Below are positions 23,483-32,127 of a DNA stretch of 64,000 bases, piece after piece. The DNA is taken from the NCBI RefSeq assembly GCF_004634195.1, contig NZ_SKBP01000002.1, positions 62,001 to 126,000 on the forward strand. Direction: 5' to 3'. The notes under the pieces are model-generated. The model was not told where the DNA came from. It searched no databases and saw only the letters and a list, made by a program, of their open reading frames with translations. The translations under genes were made by a program, and so were the position numbers. The stretch's first letter is position 1; each line of letters begins with the position of its first letter. The stretch is from Flavobacterium salilacus subsp. salilacus. Lineage in GTDB: Bacteria; Bacteroidota; Bacteroidia; Flavobacteriales; Flavobacteriaceae.

Positions 23483-26053
23483 CTAATTAATCTCTCTGTT
23501 TATATATATCCAACCTGTTTTTTGCTCTCCGGACATTTGAGTTCCATTAGTATAACTCATACTATAAAAGTATGTGCCTGTTGGCAGTTCATTCCCGTTA
23601 TCAGACTGCCCATGCCACTCATTCGTATAATTGGATGCGGTATAAACTTTTACGCCATATCGGTTAAATACGGATATTTCTTTTACATTGAAGCCTGTAA
23701 GATCGAAAGAATCGTTCATACCGTCGCTGTTAGGCGAAATACCTCTCTGAATGAAACATTTATTGACAATTATATCAAAACTTACAGATGTGCTGCATCC
23801 TAAGCTGTTCTCTGCGCTAATCCATATAGTCTGACTATCAGCTGTTGTATTTTGAAAAGCCTCAGGAGAACTAATTGTTATAAGCTCTCCATTATCCTCA
23901 TAAGCATACGTAAGCGTGATATCGGGGTTATTACCTGTTACCTGGCTTTCTATTGTAGTTAAATCAAAAGTTATGAAGCCATCATTATCATCATCACAAT
24001 CTTCAATGCTATCAGCCTGAGCAAGTACAGGTAATGGTTCTGCTATCAACTGTAAAGCTACTGTAGTGTAACATGCTGTTGCATTTTCAACACGCACCCA
24101 TATCTGGCTTTCCTGAGCCGTTGTTGTATAAAGCAAAGGCAGTTGTGTTGCCAAATTTCCTGTTTCTGCTTCTGCTTGCGTTGCATAAAATGTTACTATA
24201 GTATTTGGATTTGTAGCTAAAACCTCATCCTGTGCTAAAGTAAGGTCGAAATCAACAGAACCATCATTATCGGTATCGCAGGAAATAAGGTCATTAAGCG
24301 CATTAACCACAGGAACAGGCTCTACTGTTACTTGCATGCTTTCTATAGCATAGCAGCCTGTATTTGAATTTTCGATTCTCACCCATATCATTTGATTAAA
24401 AGGAACTGTATTAGTAAATGCCACAGGGAGCTGATCTGTCGCAGTATTATTTTCAGCCTCAGTTTCGCTTTCATAAAAAGTAACAACAAGGTCAGTATTG
24501 CCACCTTCTATCTGATCAGCGGCTGTATTAAGATTAAATTCTGCGAAGCCGTCATTTTCATCACTATCACATACCATCAAATCTGAAGGTGTATTGTAGC
24601 TTACCGGAGGAAATAAAGTTACTGACTCAATAGTACTGGCGAGGCAACTGCCGTTTACAGTATATTCTACAAAATAAGTTGCACCGGGAGTTCCGCCGGA
24701 TATTGTTCCGGTAGTACTATCAATTACAGATCCGTCAGCAGGTACAGGATTAAAGGCAAATGTACCTCCTGCATCTCCGGTTACTGTGGCTGTAGCTCCC
24801 TCGCAATCAGGAGTCATAGCGAATGAAGCACTGCCTGCTGCAATAGTAACTGTAGCACTGCCTGTGACATCAGCTTCGCAAAACGGAGCTTCTGTAAGCG
24901 CTACATTTACAAGCTGTACTATTTGTTGTGATGAAGCAGTTACCGCCAGGCTGGCTGCACCTGTATCATCAAGAAGTATGGTTTGTTCGTCTCCGCCATT
25001 AAGTGTATAAGTCACTTCACTATCCGGAGTACCGCTAAAATTGAAAACAGCATCTTCCCCACTACAAACAGGCGAAGCGGCAGCGGTAACGGTAACATCA
25101 GGGTTAGGTATAACAGTTATAGTAAAACTTTCTTCTGTAACCACTCCGCAGTTATCCGTTATGGTAAGGGTATAGGTTGTAGTGGCATCCGGTGTAAAAG
25201 TCGGGTCTGCTATATTAGTATTACTGACTCCTGTTGCAGGAGACCATTGATAGTTAGTTGCTCCGGGAAAAGTACCGTCAATATCTGTTACTGCTTCTCC
25301 TAAACATACTGTCTTATCGTCTAAAGGTGATTCTAAAAATGACAGGTATTGAAAACAAACTGATTGCTGGTTTGTAGCATCTCCTGTAGAGGCAGTGAAA
25401 CCGAAGTAAACCGTAGATTCTCCTCCGAAAACGGTATTTATAATATCTCCCGTATAATTAATGCGCTCATTGCAATCAAAAATTACAATAAATCTTTGCT
25501 CTTGGGCACGCCATTTTATTTTCACTTCGTGTTCTGTATTATTTTCGATATTTACAGAGGTAGCCGAAGCCTGCACATAACTTGTAAGGCTGTTGGGAGA
25601 AAGATGGTTTGTATTACCGTTTTTTTGTAAAGCGATATGGTCGTAATACGGGTCATTTATAGCTCCTCCGGAGTTTTGATACGTATCAAATTCTACCGCA
25701 AGAGAAGGTGTTTCGGGCAATTGCTGGTATCCAAGCCCTTCTCCGGGAAGACCTATAACCGGATTGGCAGTGGTTTTCAATACAAAAGCCATCCCGTCTG
25801 CTCCGCTATCGCTTGAGCCAAAAAAACCATTAAAAACAATATCAAAATCCTGATTCAGGTCTATAGGATTATCATACCAGGCAGCACCTGCCTGCTGCTG
25901 TAAATTGGGTGTAATAACATAACAACCATCTCCTGTAGAATAAGCATTGCCTACATAGGATGGTACTAACTGTGCCCAAGTATGAGTTGAGAACATCAGC
26001 CCGATTGTAATGACTAATGTTTTAAGTAAAGATTTTTTCATAGCATTTTTCAA
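23483..26053 (-). CDS. Secreted L-type lectin-like protein with T9SS type B sorting domain
   Basis: An 856-residue cell-surface or secreted protein. A signal peptide (about 1-28, ending HTWAQ) is followed by a legume-lectin-like beta-sandwich (about 29-240, with GADGMAFVLK and LAVEFDTYQN), a PKD/Ig-type module, and several repeats of about 85 residues with the pattern CDxDxDGxxxFDLT. The last 85 residues (ISPNSDGMNDSF then VFNRYG and WHGQSDNG, ending WIYINREIN) are the gliding-motility type B C-terminal domain, which directs export through the type IX system. It probably binds polysaccharide. Either ATG at 26053 or 26041 could be the start. Confidence 0.9.
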   Translation of the reverse strand: MKNAMKKSLLKTLVITIGLMFSTHTWAQLVPSYVGNAYSTGDGCYVITPNLQQQAGAAWYDNPIDLNQDFDIVFNGFFGSSDSGADGMAFVLKTTANPVIGLPGEGLGYQQLPETPSLAVEFDTYQNSGGAINDPYYDHIALQKNGNTNHLSPNSLTSYVQASATSVNIENNTEHEVKIKWRAQEQRFIVIFDCNERINYTGDIINTVFGGESTVYFGFTASTGDATNQQSVCFQYLSFLESPLDDKTVCLGEAVTDIDGTFPGATNYQWSPATGVSNTNIADPTFTPDATTTYTLTITDNCGVVTEESFTITVIPNPDVTVTAAASPVCSGEDAVFNFSGTPDSEVTYTLNGGDEQTILLDDTGAASLAVTASSQQIVQLVNVALTEAPFCEADVTGSATVTIAAGSASFAMTPDCEGATATVTGDAGGTFAFNPVPADGSVIDSTTGTISGGTPGATYFVEYTVNGSCLASTIESVTLFPPVSYNTPSDLMVCDSDENDGFAEFNLNTAADQIEGGNTDLVVTFYESETEAENNTATDQLPVAFTNTVPFNQMIWVRIENSNTGCYAIESMQVTVEPVPVVNALNDLISCDTDNDGSVDFDLTLAQDEVLATNPNTIVTFYATQAEAETGNLATQLPLLYTTTAQESQIWVRVENATACYTTVALQLIAEPLPVLAQADSIEDCDDDNDGFITFDLTTIESQVTGNNPDITLTYAYEDNGELITISSPEAFQNTTADSQTIWISAENSLGCSTSVSFDIIVNKCFIQRGISPNSDGMNDSFDLTGFNVKEISVFNRYGVKVYTASNYTNEWHGQSDNGNELPTGTYFYSMSYTNGTQMSGEQKTGWIYINREIN

Positions 26054-26421
26054 TTTATTGGTTATATCATTTTATTAGCTTTTACTTTTTAGGAAAGCAT
26101 ACAAAATGTAAGGAAAAATAGTTTTTTTCATTGTTCTGCCATGCTGGGAGGGTTTATATACTTTCGCAAATCCTATATATATATCAATCAGTTAAAAATA
26201 CATTTTAAAGACGGAAGTTAAATATATAAATATTCTTTAATATCTTTATGGTTATCATAACAATATTTCCGACATCAGGAACAAATAAGTAATAATTAAT
26301 TATAGCTTTTAAAAATTAATTATAAATATCATTATATTTTAATATTAAAGAGTAAAATTGAGTATCAAAAAAAATCCCGCCATTGCTGACGGGATTAAAT
26401 ATACTGAGTTTTAAAATTTGA
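26054..26421. other. AT-rich intergenic region between two minus-strand genes
   Basis: This 368-base gap has no open frame that looks coding. It holds the E2 terminator at 26365-26397 and, near the lectin start, TACATTTTG (26110-26102 on the minus strand), a -7-like box with one extra base. The centre, about 26200-26350, is very AT-rich with runs of ATTA and nothing I can name. Confidence 0.6.
26365..26397 (-). terminator. Intrinsic terminator after the E2 gene
   Basis: Arms AATCCCG/CGGGATT with a ten-base loop and a run of eight T in the minus direction. Confidence 0.82.
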
Positions 26422-27711
26422 CTATATATCTCTGTTAAGGTCAAAAGCTTCAAGATATTCTGCTACTCGTTTTACGAATGAACCTCCCAATGCGCCATCT
26501 ACAACCCTGTGGTCATAACTGTGTGAAAGGAACATTTTTTGACGGATACCGATAAAATCTCCCTCAGGAGTTTCGATAACCGCAGGCACTTTACGAATAG
26601 CTCCCAATGCCAAGATACCTACTTGCGGCTGATTGATAATGGGTGTACCAAACACACTGCCAAATGTACCTACGTTAGTAACGGTATAAGTACCACCCTG
26701 AGTATCGTCCGGTTTTAGTTTTCCTGCTTTGGCACGGTTGCCTAAGTCGTTTACTGCTTTTGCCATACCTACCAGATTAAGCTGATCGGCATTTTTAATA
26801 ACAGGTACAATAAGGTTGCCGTTTGGCAGGGCTGCTGCCATACCAAGGTTTATATTTTTCTTTTTAATGATATAATCACCTTCTACAGATATGTTCATAC
26901 CGGGGAAATCTTTCAGCGCACGCGCTACAGCTTCCATAAATATCGGGGTAAAAGTCAGCTTTTCGCCTTCTCGTTTTTCAAATGTGTTTTTAACTTTGTC
27001 CCTCCATTTTACAATATTGGTAACATCAACCTCGATAAACGACTGTACGTGTGCCGATGTTTGTACGGATTGTACCATGTAACCTGAAATCAGCTTACGC
27101 ATACGATCCATCTCTACAACCTCGTCCTGCCCGTTTACTGATACCGGAGCAGCTTTGGCTGCTGCCACAGGCGCGGGCTGCTGTACTGCCGGGGCTGCAA
27201 CAGGCTGGTTTGTTCTGTTTTTAATATAATCGAGTATGTCGTTTTTAGTAACTCTTCCGTCTTTGCCTGTACCGTTTATGGCTTCAAGCTCAGTAAGGGA
27301 AACACCTTCTTCTTTGGCAATATTTTTTACTAACGGCGAAAAGAATTTCTCTGAGTCTGAGAAATCAACAGGCGCAGCAACGGTTTCTTTAGCTGTTTCT
27401 ACTGATTGTTCAACTGCGGCAACGTTGGCTTTGGTAGTCGTTTCTGAAGGAGCATCTACTGCAACACCGCCTTCAATTTCTATATAGGCAATGGTTTGCC
27501 CTACCTGAACAACATCGTCAACCTGAAAAAGTATTTCTGACAAAACTCCGGAAACTTCTGATGGAACTTCAGAATCTACTTTATCGGTAGCGATTTCTAA
27601 AACTGCTTCATCTGCTTCAATGCGGTCGCCCACATTTTTTAACCAGTTTGTAATGGTTGCTTCTGCAACACTCTCACCCATTTTGGGTAATTTTAGTTCA
27701 AATTTTGCCAT
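26422..27711 (-). CDS. Dihydrolipoamide acyltransferase (E2) of a 2-oxoacid dehydrogenase complex
   Basis: A 429-residue E2. The N-terminal lipoyl domain (about 1-80) has the lipoylated lysine in EIATDKVDSEVPSE; the E3-binding domain is at about 125-165 (FFSPLVKNIAKEEGV then GTGKDGRVTKNDI), after an Ala/Pro-rich linker; the catalytic domain ends with SHSYDHRVVDGALGG, containing the DHRxxDG motif. The lipoyl sequence is closer to branched-chain than to pyruvate E2, but substrate class is uncertain. E1 and E3 genes are not adjacent, as is common in Flavobacteria. LipA at 5487 would modify it. Confidence 0.92.
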   Translation of the reverse strand: MAKFELKLPKMGESVAEATITNWLKNVGDRIEADEAVLEIATDKVDSEVPSEVSGVLSEILFQVDDVVQVGQTIAYIEIEGGVAVDAPSETTTKANVAAVEQSVETAKETVAAPVDFSDSEKFFSPLVKNIAKEEGVSLTELEAINGTGKDGRVTKNDILDYIKNRTNQPVAAPAVQQPAPVAAAKAAPVSVNGQDEVVEMDRMRKLISGYMVQSVQTSAHVQSFIEVDVTNIVKWRDKVKNTFEKREGEKLTFTPIFMEAVARALKDFPGMNISVEGDYIIKKKNINLGMAAALPNGNLIVPVIKNADQLNLVGMAKAVNDLGNRAKAGKLKPDDTQGGTYTVTNVGTFGSVFGTPIINQPQVGILALGAIRKVPAVIETPEGDFIGIRQKMFLSHSYDHRVVDGALGGSFVKRVAEYLEAFDLNRDI

Positions 27712-27818
27712 ATCGTTAACCTAAAGGTAAAATTAATGTTTCTGTTTGCGAAATTAATAAAAAAAATAACTTATTACTTACCTCTCAATAATTATTCGTT
27801 GTGTATCACTACAATTTT

Positions 27819-28973
27819 TTACCATGTAAGTACACTGCCTCTTCCGTTACTATTGTTACTGCCTAAAATAAAGTTACATCCCGCAGGCTTTATCTTAAAA
27901 GTATAACCTTGATTTTTATGACACTCCATTATGGTAATAATTTCGCCAAACGAAAGCATCTCATTATCAAATATAACTTCTATTCTTTTTTTATGCGAAT
28001 TTTTAGCCGAAAATAACATTGTCTGTTTATATTCGGCCAATCGGATTACTTTTTTACCTGTAGTCTTTTCAAGATGTTCTTTTAAAGATTCTTCTTTAGA
28101 AAACAAAAGGTATTCTTCGGGCTGTATTACCACTGTTTTTTTATTCTTTTTTGCGATGACAAAAAATGACACACTTGTTTTCATAAACAAATCGAAGGCT
28201 GCCGATTTTTTAAAATGCTTACGGTAAAACTCCTGCATGGCATCGTTAAAGCGTTTCATATACGTTTTATCCCGAACGGTGCTTTCTCCCTTATAATGCA
28301 GTATTGAAGTTCCCGGATAATACATGTTCTTTTTACCTGCTTTCAATACAGTATAAGAAATATCTACATCTTCGCCATACATAAAGTAATCTTCATCAAA
28401 ACCGCCTACACTACGATAAAGCTCGCGTTCCATAAACATAAAAGCACCCGTTAATATATCAGTTTGTCCTGTTGTGTTCTCATCAAGATGCTGTGCATAA
28501 TACTTATTAAATAAGGAAAGTTTCGGAAACACTTTATATAACCCGGCTATTTTGCTCATAGCAACCCAAGGCGTAGGTGTACCGCGCTTGCTTTCGGGCA
28601 GGAAGTTTCCTGTACCGTCTATCATTTTTACACCTGTAATACCTAAATTTTGCTGTGTGGATACAAATGCGAACAGTTTATGAAAGGTTTCCTCGCCCAC
28701 CACAGTATCAGGATTTAGTATGCATACATACTTACCTTTTGCACGGGCAACACCTACGTTGTTACCAATGGGAAAGCCTGCATTTTCTTTTTGGGCTATA
28801 AGTTGTACATCAGGGAAGCGTTGCGCCATCATGGCACAACTATCGTCGGGGGAGTTATTATCTACAACTATAATTTCTCCGTCTATACCTTCAAGGGCTT
28901 TTTGTACACTAAGTACACATTGTTCTAAAAAATACCGGACGTTATAGTTAAGGATTATTACTGATAGTTGCAT
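27819..28973 (-). CDS. Family 2 glycosyltransferase (rhamnosyltransferase-like)
   Basis: A 384-residue GT-A enzyme starting directly with the beta-1 strand QLSVIILNYNVRYFL. It has IVVDNNSPDDS, the nucleotide-sugar site CILNPDTVVGEE (DxD-like NPD), and MYGEDVDISY near residue 200 (the ED acid pair). A further C-terminal domain (about 280-384) contains YLLFSKEESL and ends with a short Ser/Asn-rich tail. It is probably involved in surface polysaccharide. A -7 box ends only 5 nt before this ATG, so the mRNA may be leaderless. Confidence 0.85.
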   Translation of the reverse strand: MQLSVIILNYNVRYFLEQCVLSVQKALEGIDGEIIVVDNNSPDDSCAMMAQRFPDVQLIAQKENAGFPIGNNVGVARAKGKYVCILNPDTVVGEETFHKLFAFVSTQQNLGITGVKMIDGTGNFLPESKRGTPTPWVAMSKIAGLYKVFPKLSLFNKYYAQHLDENTTGQTDILTGAFMFMERELYRSVGGFDEDYFMYGEDVDISYTVLKAGKKNMYYPGTSILHYKGESTVRDKTYMKRFNDAMQEFYRKHFKKSAAFDLFMKTSVSFFVIAKKNKKTVVIQPEEYLLFSKEESLKEHLEKTTGKKVIRLAEYKQTMLFSAKNSHKKRIEVIFDNEMLSFGEIITIMECHKNQGYTFKIKPAGCNFILGSNNSNGRGSVLTW

Positions 28974-28977
28974 TGGG

Positions 28978-28985
28978 CAAATATA
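28978..28985 (-). promoter_or_regulatory. -7 box of glycosyltransferase promoter
   Basis: The minus strand reads TATATTTG. It ends five bases before the ATG at 28973, which leaves no room for a normal leader. Confidence 0.45.
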
Positions 28986-28989
28986 GTAT

Positions 28990-29295
28990 TTATAAGTATT
29001 TGAGTAAATAATTACTATCGCGACTATTATTATGGAAGAGTAAAATGTCTAACTTTTTACTATCTGTATGCAATTTATAATATAGTGTTGTTTGTTTTGA
29101 CATAACAAAACTATAAATATCTTTTGCTGTTATGCACCTACCTATCATGGGGGTTCTTTGAAGAATTGCTATAAAATTCTCAGTAAGATTGATGAATTTA
29201 ACAACCTCTTGTGTGTTCCACTTCAACAATATAAAGTTTAACTCATCATTATAGGAACTTTCGGCAAGCGTAGTCCAATGTACACTATACTCCAT
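28990..29295 (-). CDS. RelE/ParE-family toxin
   Basis: A 101-residue protein with the ParE/RelE fold pattern: an N-terminal strand and helix (YSVHWTTLAESSYNDELNFI), RTPMIGRCI in the middle, and a C-terminal beta sheet with TTLYYKLHTDSKKLDILLFHNN. Toxins of the superfamily cleave mRNA on the ribosome or inhibit gyrase; which applies here is not clear. Its start overlaps the antitoxin end by one base, the usual coupling for a toxin-antitoxin pair with antitoxin first. Confidence 0.82.
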   Translation of the reverse strand: MEYSVHWTTLAESSYNDELNFILLKWNTQEVVKFINLTENFIAILQRTPMIGRCITAKDIYSFVMSKQTTLYYKLHTDSKKLDILLFHNNSRDSNYLLKYL

Positions 29296-29528
29296 TAAGC
29301 AATATTATACTTTTTCTTTATCGCCATCATTACCTCTTCATGAGCTTTTACTTTACCGGAAGTACTTTGCTCTAAACTTATATCGATAGCTTGTTTTATT
29401 TCGGGGTTCAATTCATCCCAAGCATTTCTCTTTTCATCAAGAATAGCTTCAAGTCGGTATAAAACCTCATCCTCTTCTACTTTAAGGAGCTTCTCTATCA
29501 TTTTATATTTTCTTGATTCAATATCCAT
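29295..29528 (-). CDS. Antitoxin of a type II toxin-antitoxin pair
   Basis: A 77-residue acidic-helical protein (MDIESRKYKMIEKLL then EEDEVLYRLEAILDEK) with a C-terminal part (KVKAHEEVMMAIKKKYNIA) that fits toxin-wrapping antitoxins of the addiction-module family common in Bacteroidota. The frame is open to 29549, but a perfect TAnnTTTG box (29554-29547) overlaps that start, so the ATG at 29528 is used. It lies immediately upstream of the toxin. Confidence 0.8.
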   Translation of the reverse strand: MDIESRKYKMIEKLLKVEEDEVLYRLEAILDEKRNAWDELNPEIKQAIDISLEQSTSGKVKAHEEVMMAIKKKYNIA

Positions 29529-29546
29529 AATAGTATTAATTATTAT

Positions 29547-29554
29547 CAAATATA
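29547..29554 (-). promoter_or_regulatory. -7 box of toxin-antitoxin promoter
   Basis: The minus strand reads TATATTTG, a perfect match, 19 bases before the antitoxin ATG at 29528. No clear operator palindrome is seen next to it. Confidence 0.5.
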
Positions 29555-29576
29555 CGAAATATCATAAAGGAGTAAT

Positions 29577-29604
29577 AAAAAAGCACCCTTTTCAGGATGC
29601 TTTC
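29577..29604 (-). terminator. Intrinsic terminator after hsp20
   Basis: On the minus strand the stem is AAGCATCCT/AGGGTGCTT with a GAAA loop. It has one T-G wobble that would be a C-A mismatch in the opposite orientation, so it works best for the minus-strand hsp20 transcript. A T run follows. Confidence 0.82.
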
Positions 29605-29630
29605 TCTCAACTAACCAATTCAAATTATTA

Positions 29631-30068
29631 TTATGAAATCTCTATTAACCTTTTTGCTTTTGGTAATGCATCTTCTTTTTTAGGAAGCATTATTGTTAAA
29701 ATACCATCTTGGTATGAAGCATTGATGTCATCAGTGTTTACACTTTCAGGCAATGTAAATGCACGCTTGAATGAGGAGTAACTAAACTCTCTTCGGGTAA
29801 ACTTACCTTCTTCCTGCTCTGTTTTCTCGTTTTTAATTTCATAGGAAATAGTCAACAAGTCATTTTCCACCTCAATATTAAAGTCTTCCTTTTTAAATCC
29901 GGGAGCCATAAGTGCTACCGTAAAAGCGTTATCTGTTTCCTTAATATTTACAGGAGGTATCATTTTATTTACCATTTGCGAACCACCTGCCCAGTCCTTA
30001 AAAATTTCATCCATAATAGATGGAAATAAACCATTTACGTTGCTGTTGTTTCGTTTTACTAAGTTCAT
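29631..30068 (-). CDS. Small heat-shock protein (Hsp20/alpha-crystallin)
   Basis: A 145-residue ATP-independent chaperone that holds unfolding proteins. The alpha-crystallin domain spans about 38-130 (PPVNIKETDNAFTVALMAPGF at its start, split motif; SYQDGILTIMLPKKE near the end), with the I-x-I-like tail (KRLIEIS). It is divergent from the ABC-F gene at 30243, with a 174-base gap that holds repeated GACATAATG motifs, possibly operators. No TAnnTTTG box is found; a TTGACT with CAATAT 17 bases further is present on the minus strand near 30100. Confidence 0.92.
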   Translation of the reverse strand: MNLVKRNNSNVNGLFPSIMDEIFKDWAGGSQMVNKMIPPVNIKETDNAFTVALMAPGFKKEDFNIEVENDLLTISYEIKNEKTEQEEGKFTRREFSYSSFKRAFTLPESVNTDDINASYQDGILTIMLPKKEDALPKAKRLIEIS

Positions 30069-30150
30069 AATGCTATATTTTTTAATTAAACTTGAAATAT
30101 TGTTTTACGATTTACCAATAGTCAAGTTTTGTTCCAATCAAAAAAATACC

Positions 30151-30245
30151 GACATAATGACACTTTAAGCGACATAATGTCATTTACAGATAATAATTGT
30201 AAGTAATTATAAATAGCCTATTTTTGCAAAAAAAGCGACATAGTG
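30151..30245. promoter_or_regulatory. Three GACATAATG-type repeats between hsp20 and the ABC-F gene
   Basis: GACATAATG occurs at 30151-30159 and 30171-30179, exactly 20 bases (two helical turns) apart. The second copy is part of the 11-base palindrome GACATAATGTC (30171-30181). A third, imperfect copy, AGCGACATAGTG at 30234-30245, overlaps the ABC-F start region. They could be binding sites of a regulator of one or both divergent genes. The regulator is unknown. Confidence 0.4.
30197..30226 (+). promoter_or_regulatory. Promoter of the ABC-F gene
   Basis: TTG at 30197-30199, a 19-base spacer and TATTTTTG at 30219-30226. The GTG start follows at 30243. Confidence 0.65.
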
Positions 30246-32117
30246 AATTACCTTTCAGTAGAAAACATATCCAAATCTTTTGGCGAACGTACCCTTTTCG
30301 AAAATATATCCTTTGGTATTAATAAAGACCAAAAAGTAGCCTTTGTGGCAAAAAACGGTACAGGAAAAACCAGCATATTAAAAATAATAACAGGCGAAGA
30401 CATGCCCGATACCGGGCAGGTAGTGGTGCGCAAAGAGATAAAAATGGCTTTCCTGCCCCAAGAGCCTAACCTGAACCCGGAACTCTCGATTGAGGAAAGT
30501 ATTTTTGCTTCGGATAACGAGGTACTGAAAATTATTGAACAATACGAAAAAGCACTGGAAAACCCTGAGGATGAAGAAGTGTACCAAAAAGCTTTTGAGC
30601 GAATGGACATGCACAACGCCTGGGATTTTGAAACACAATACAAGCAAATACTATCCAAACTAAAGCTTGACGACCTGAAACTAAAGGTTAAAAGCCTTTC
30701 GGGCGGACAAAAAAAGCGTTTGGCACTGGCTATTATCCTGATTAATAAACCCGATTTATTAATACTGGATGAGCCTACCAACCACCTTGACCTTGAAATG
30801 ATAGAATGGCTGGAAAATTATTTTGCCAAAGAAAACATGACGCTGTTTATGGTTACGCACGACCGTTTTTTCTTAGAACGTGTGTGTAATGAGATAATAG
30901 AACTGGAAAACGGAAAACTCTATCAATATAAAGGCAACTACTCCTATTATCTTACCAAAAAAGAAGAACGTATTGCTGCCGAAAATGCGAGTATAGACAA
31001 AGCACAAAACCTGTTTGTAAAGGAACTGGCATGGATGCGCCGCCAACCCAAAGCGCGTACTACCAAGTCGAAATCTAGGCAGGATGATTTTTATGTTATT
31101 CAGGAAAAGGCCAACAGCCGCCGCAAGGAGCACCAAATTGAGCTGGAAATAAATATGGAGCGCATGGGCAGTAAAATTGTAGAACTGCACAACGTATCTA
31201 AAAAATTTAAGGAAAAAACTATACTCGACAATTTTAGTTTCAACTTTAAAAAAGGCGAACGCATAGGTATCATTGGTAAAAACGGAACAGGAAAATCGAC
31301 TTTCCTAAACTTACTTACCCAAACCATACCCCCGGATGGCGGTAAAGTAGTAGTAGGCGATACTATAAAAATAGGCTACTACACCCAAAGCGGTATAAAC
31401 CCGAAACCCGAACAAAAGGTTATTGATATTATTAAGGAATATGGCGAATATATACCCTTGGCAAAAGGCAGAATGATATCCGCAGGGCAATTGTTGGAAC
31501 GCTTTTTATTCGACCGCAAAAAACAATATGATTTTGTAGAAAAACTAAGCGGTGGTGAGCTAAAACGCTTGTACCTGTGTACGGTATTGATACAAAACCC
31601 AAATTTCCTGATACTGGATGAGCCTACCAACGATCTTGATATTGTAACCCTTAACGTACTGGAAAGTTTCCTGCTCGATTATCCGGGCTGCTTGCTGGTA
31701 GTAAGTCACGACAGGTATTTTATGGATAAAATTGTAGATCACCTGTTTATATTTCGGGGAGAAGGTGTTATTGAAGATTTTCCCGGCAACTACAGCGACT
31801 TCCGAACGTATGAAGACAGTAGCGAGCCTAACAAAGAAACACTAAAGCCCGCAGGAGATACTACCGCTAAAAAAACGTGGAAACAAAATAACACCAAAGC
31901 AGGTTTAAACTTTAACGAGCAGAAGGAATACAATAAAATTGAAAAAGAGATAAAAGACTTAGAGCGCGAAAAAGAAGCCATAGAAGCACTTTTTGCCGAA
32001 GGTAAAATTGCAGATGCCGATATTGCCAAAAAAGCGGAGGAACTGCAAGCGGTGCTAAACAAAATGGATGAAAAAACAGAACGCTGGTTTGAACTCAGTG
32101 CAAAACTGGAGGAATAA
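30243..32117 (+). CDS. ABC-F family ATPase, Uup-like
   Basis: A 624-residue protein with two ABC domains and no membrane segment. Domain 1 has Walker A AKNGTGKTS (36-44, where the usual G is A), LSGGQKKRLALA and LILDEPTNHLD; domain 2 has GKNGTGKST, LSGGELKRLYL and LILDEPTNDLD. A C-terminal coiled coil (about 555-624) resembles Uup. ABC-F proteins act on the ribosome or on DNA recombination intermediates; Uup is linked to ribosome assembly and tandem-repeat stability. The start is GTG. The downstream gene at 32128 is 10 bases away. Confidence 0.92.
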   Translation: MNYLSVENISKSFGERTLFENISFGINKDQKVAFVAKNGTGKTSILKIITGEDMPDTGQVVVRKEIKMAFLPQEPNLNPELSIEESIFASDNEVLKIIEQYEKALENPEDEEVYQKAFERMDMHNAWDFETQYKQILSKLKLDDLKLKVKSLSGGQKKRLALAIILINKPDLLILDEPTNHLDLEMIEWLENYFAKENMTLFMVTHDRFFLERVCNEIIELENGKLYQYKGNYSYYLTKKEERIAAENASIDKAQNLFVKELAWMRRQPKARTTKSKSRQDDFYVIQEKANSRRKEHQIELEINMERMGSKIVELHNVSKKFKEKTILDNFSFNFKKGERIGIIGKNGTGKSTFLNLLTQTIPPDGGKVVVGDTIKIGYYTQSGINPKPEQKVIDIIKEYGEYIPLAKGRMISAGQLLERFLFDRKKQYDFVEKLSGGELKRLYLCTVLIQNPNFLILDEPTNDLDIVTLNVLESFLLDYPGCLLVVSHDRYFMDKIVDHLFIFRGEGVIEDFPGNYSDFRTYEDSSEPNKETLKPAGDTTAKKTWKQNNTKAGLNFNEQKEYNKIEKEIKDLEREKEAIEALFAEGKIADADIAKKAEELQAVLNKMDEKTERWFELSAKLEE

Positions 32118-32127
32118 TTAATTGTTT

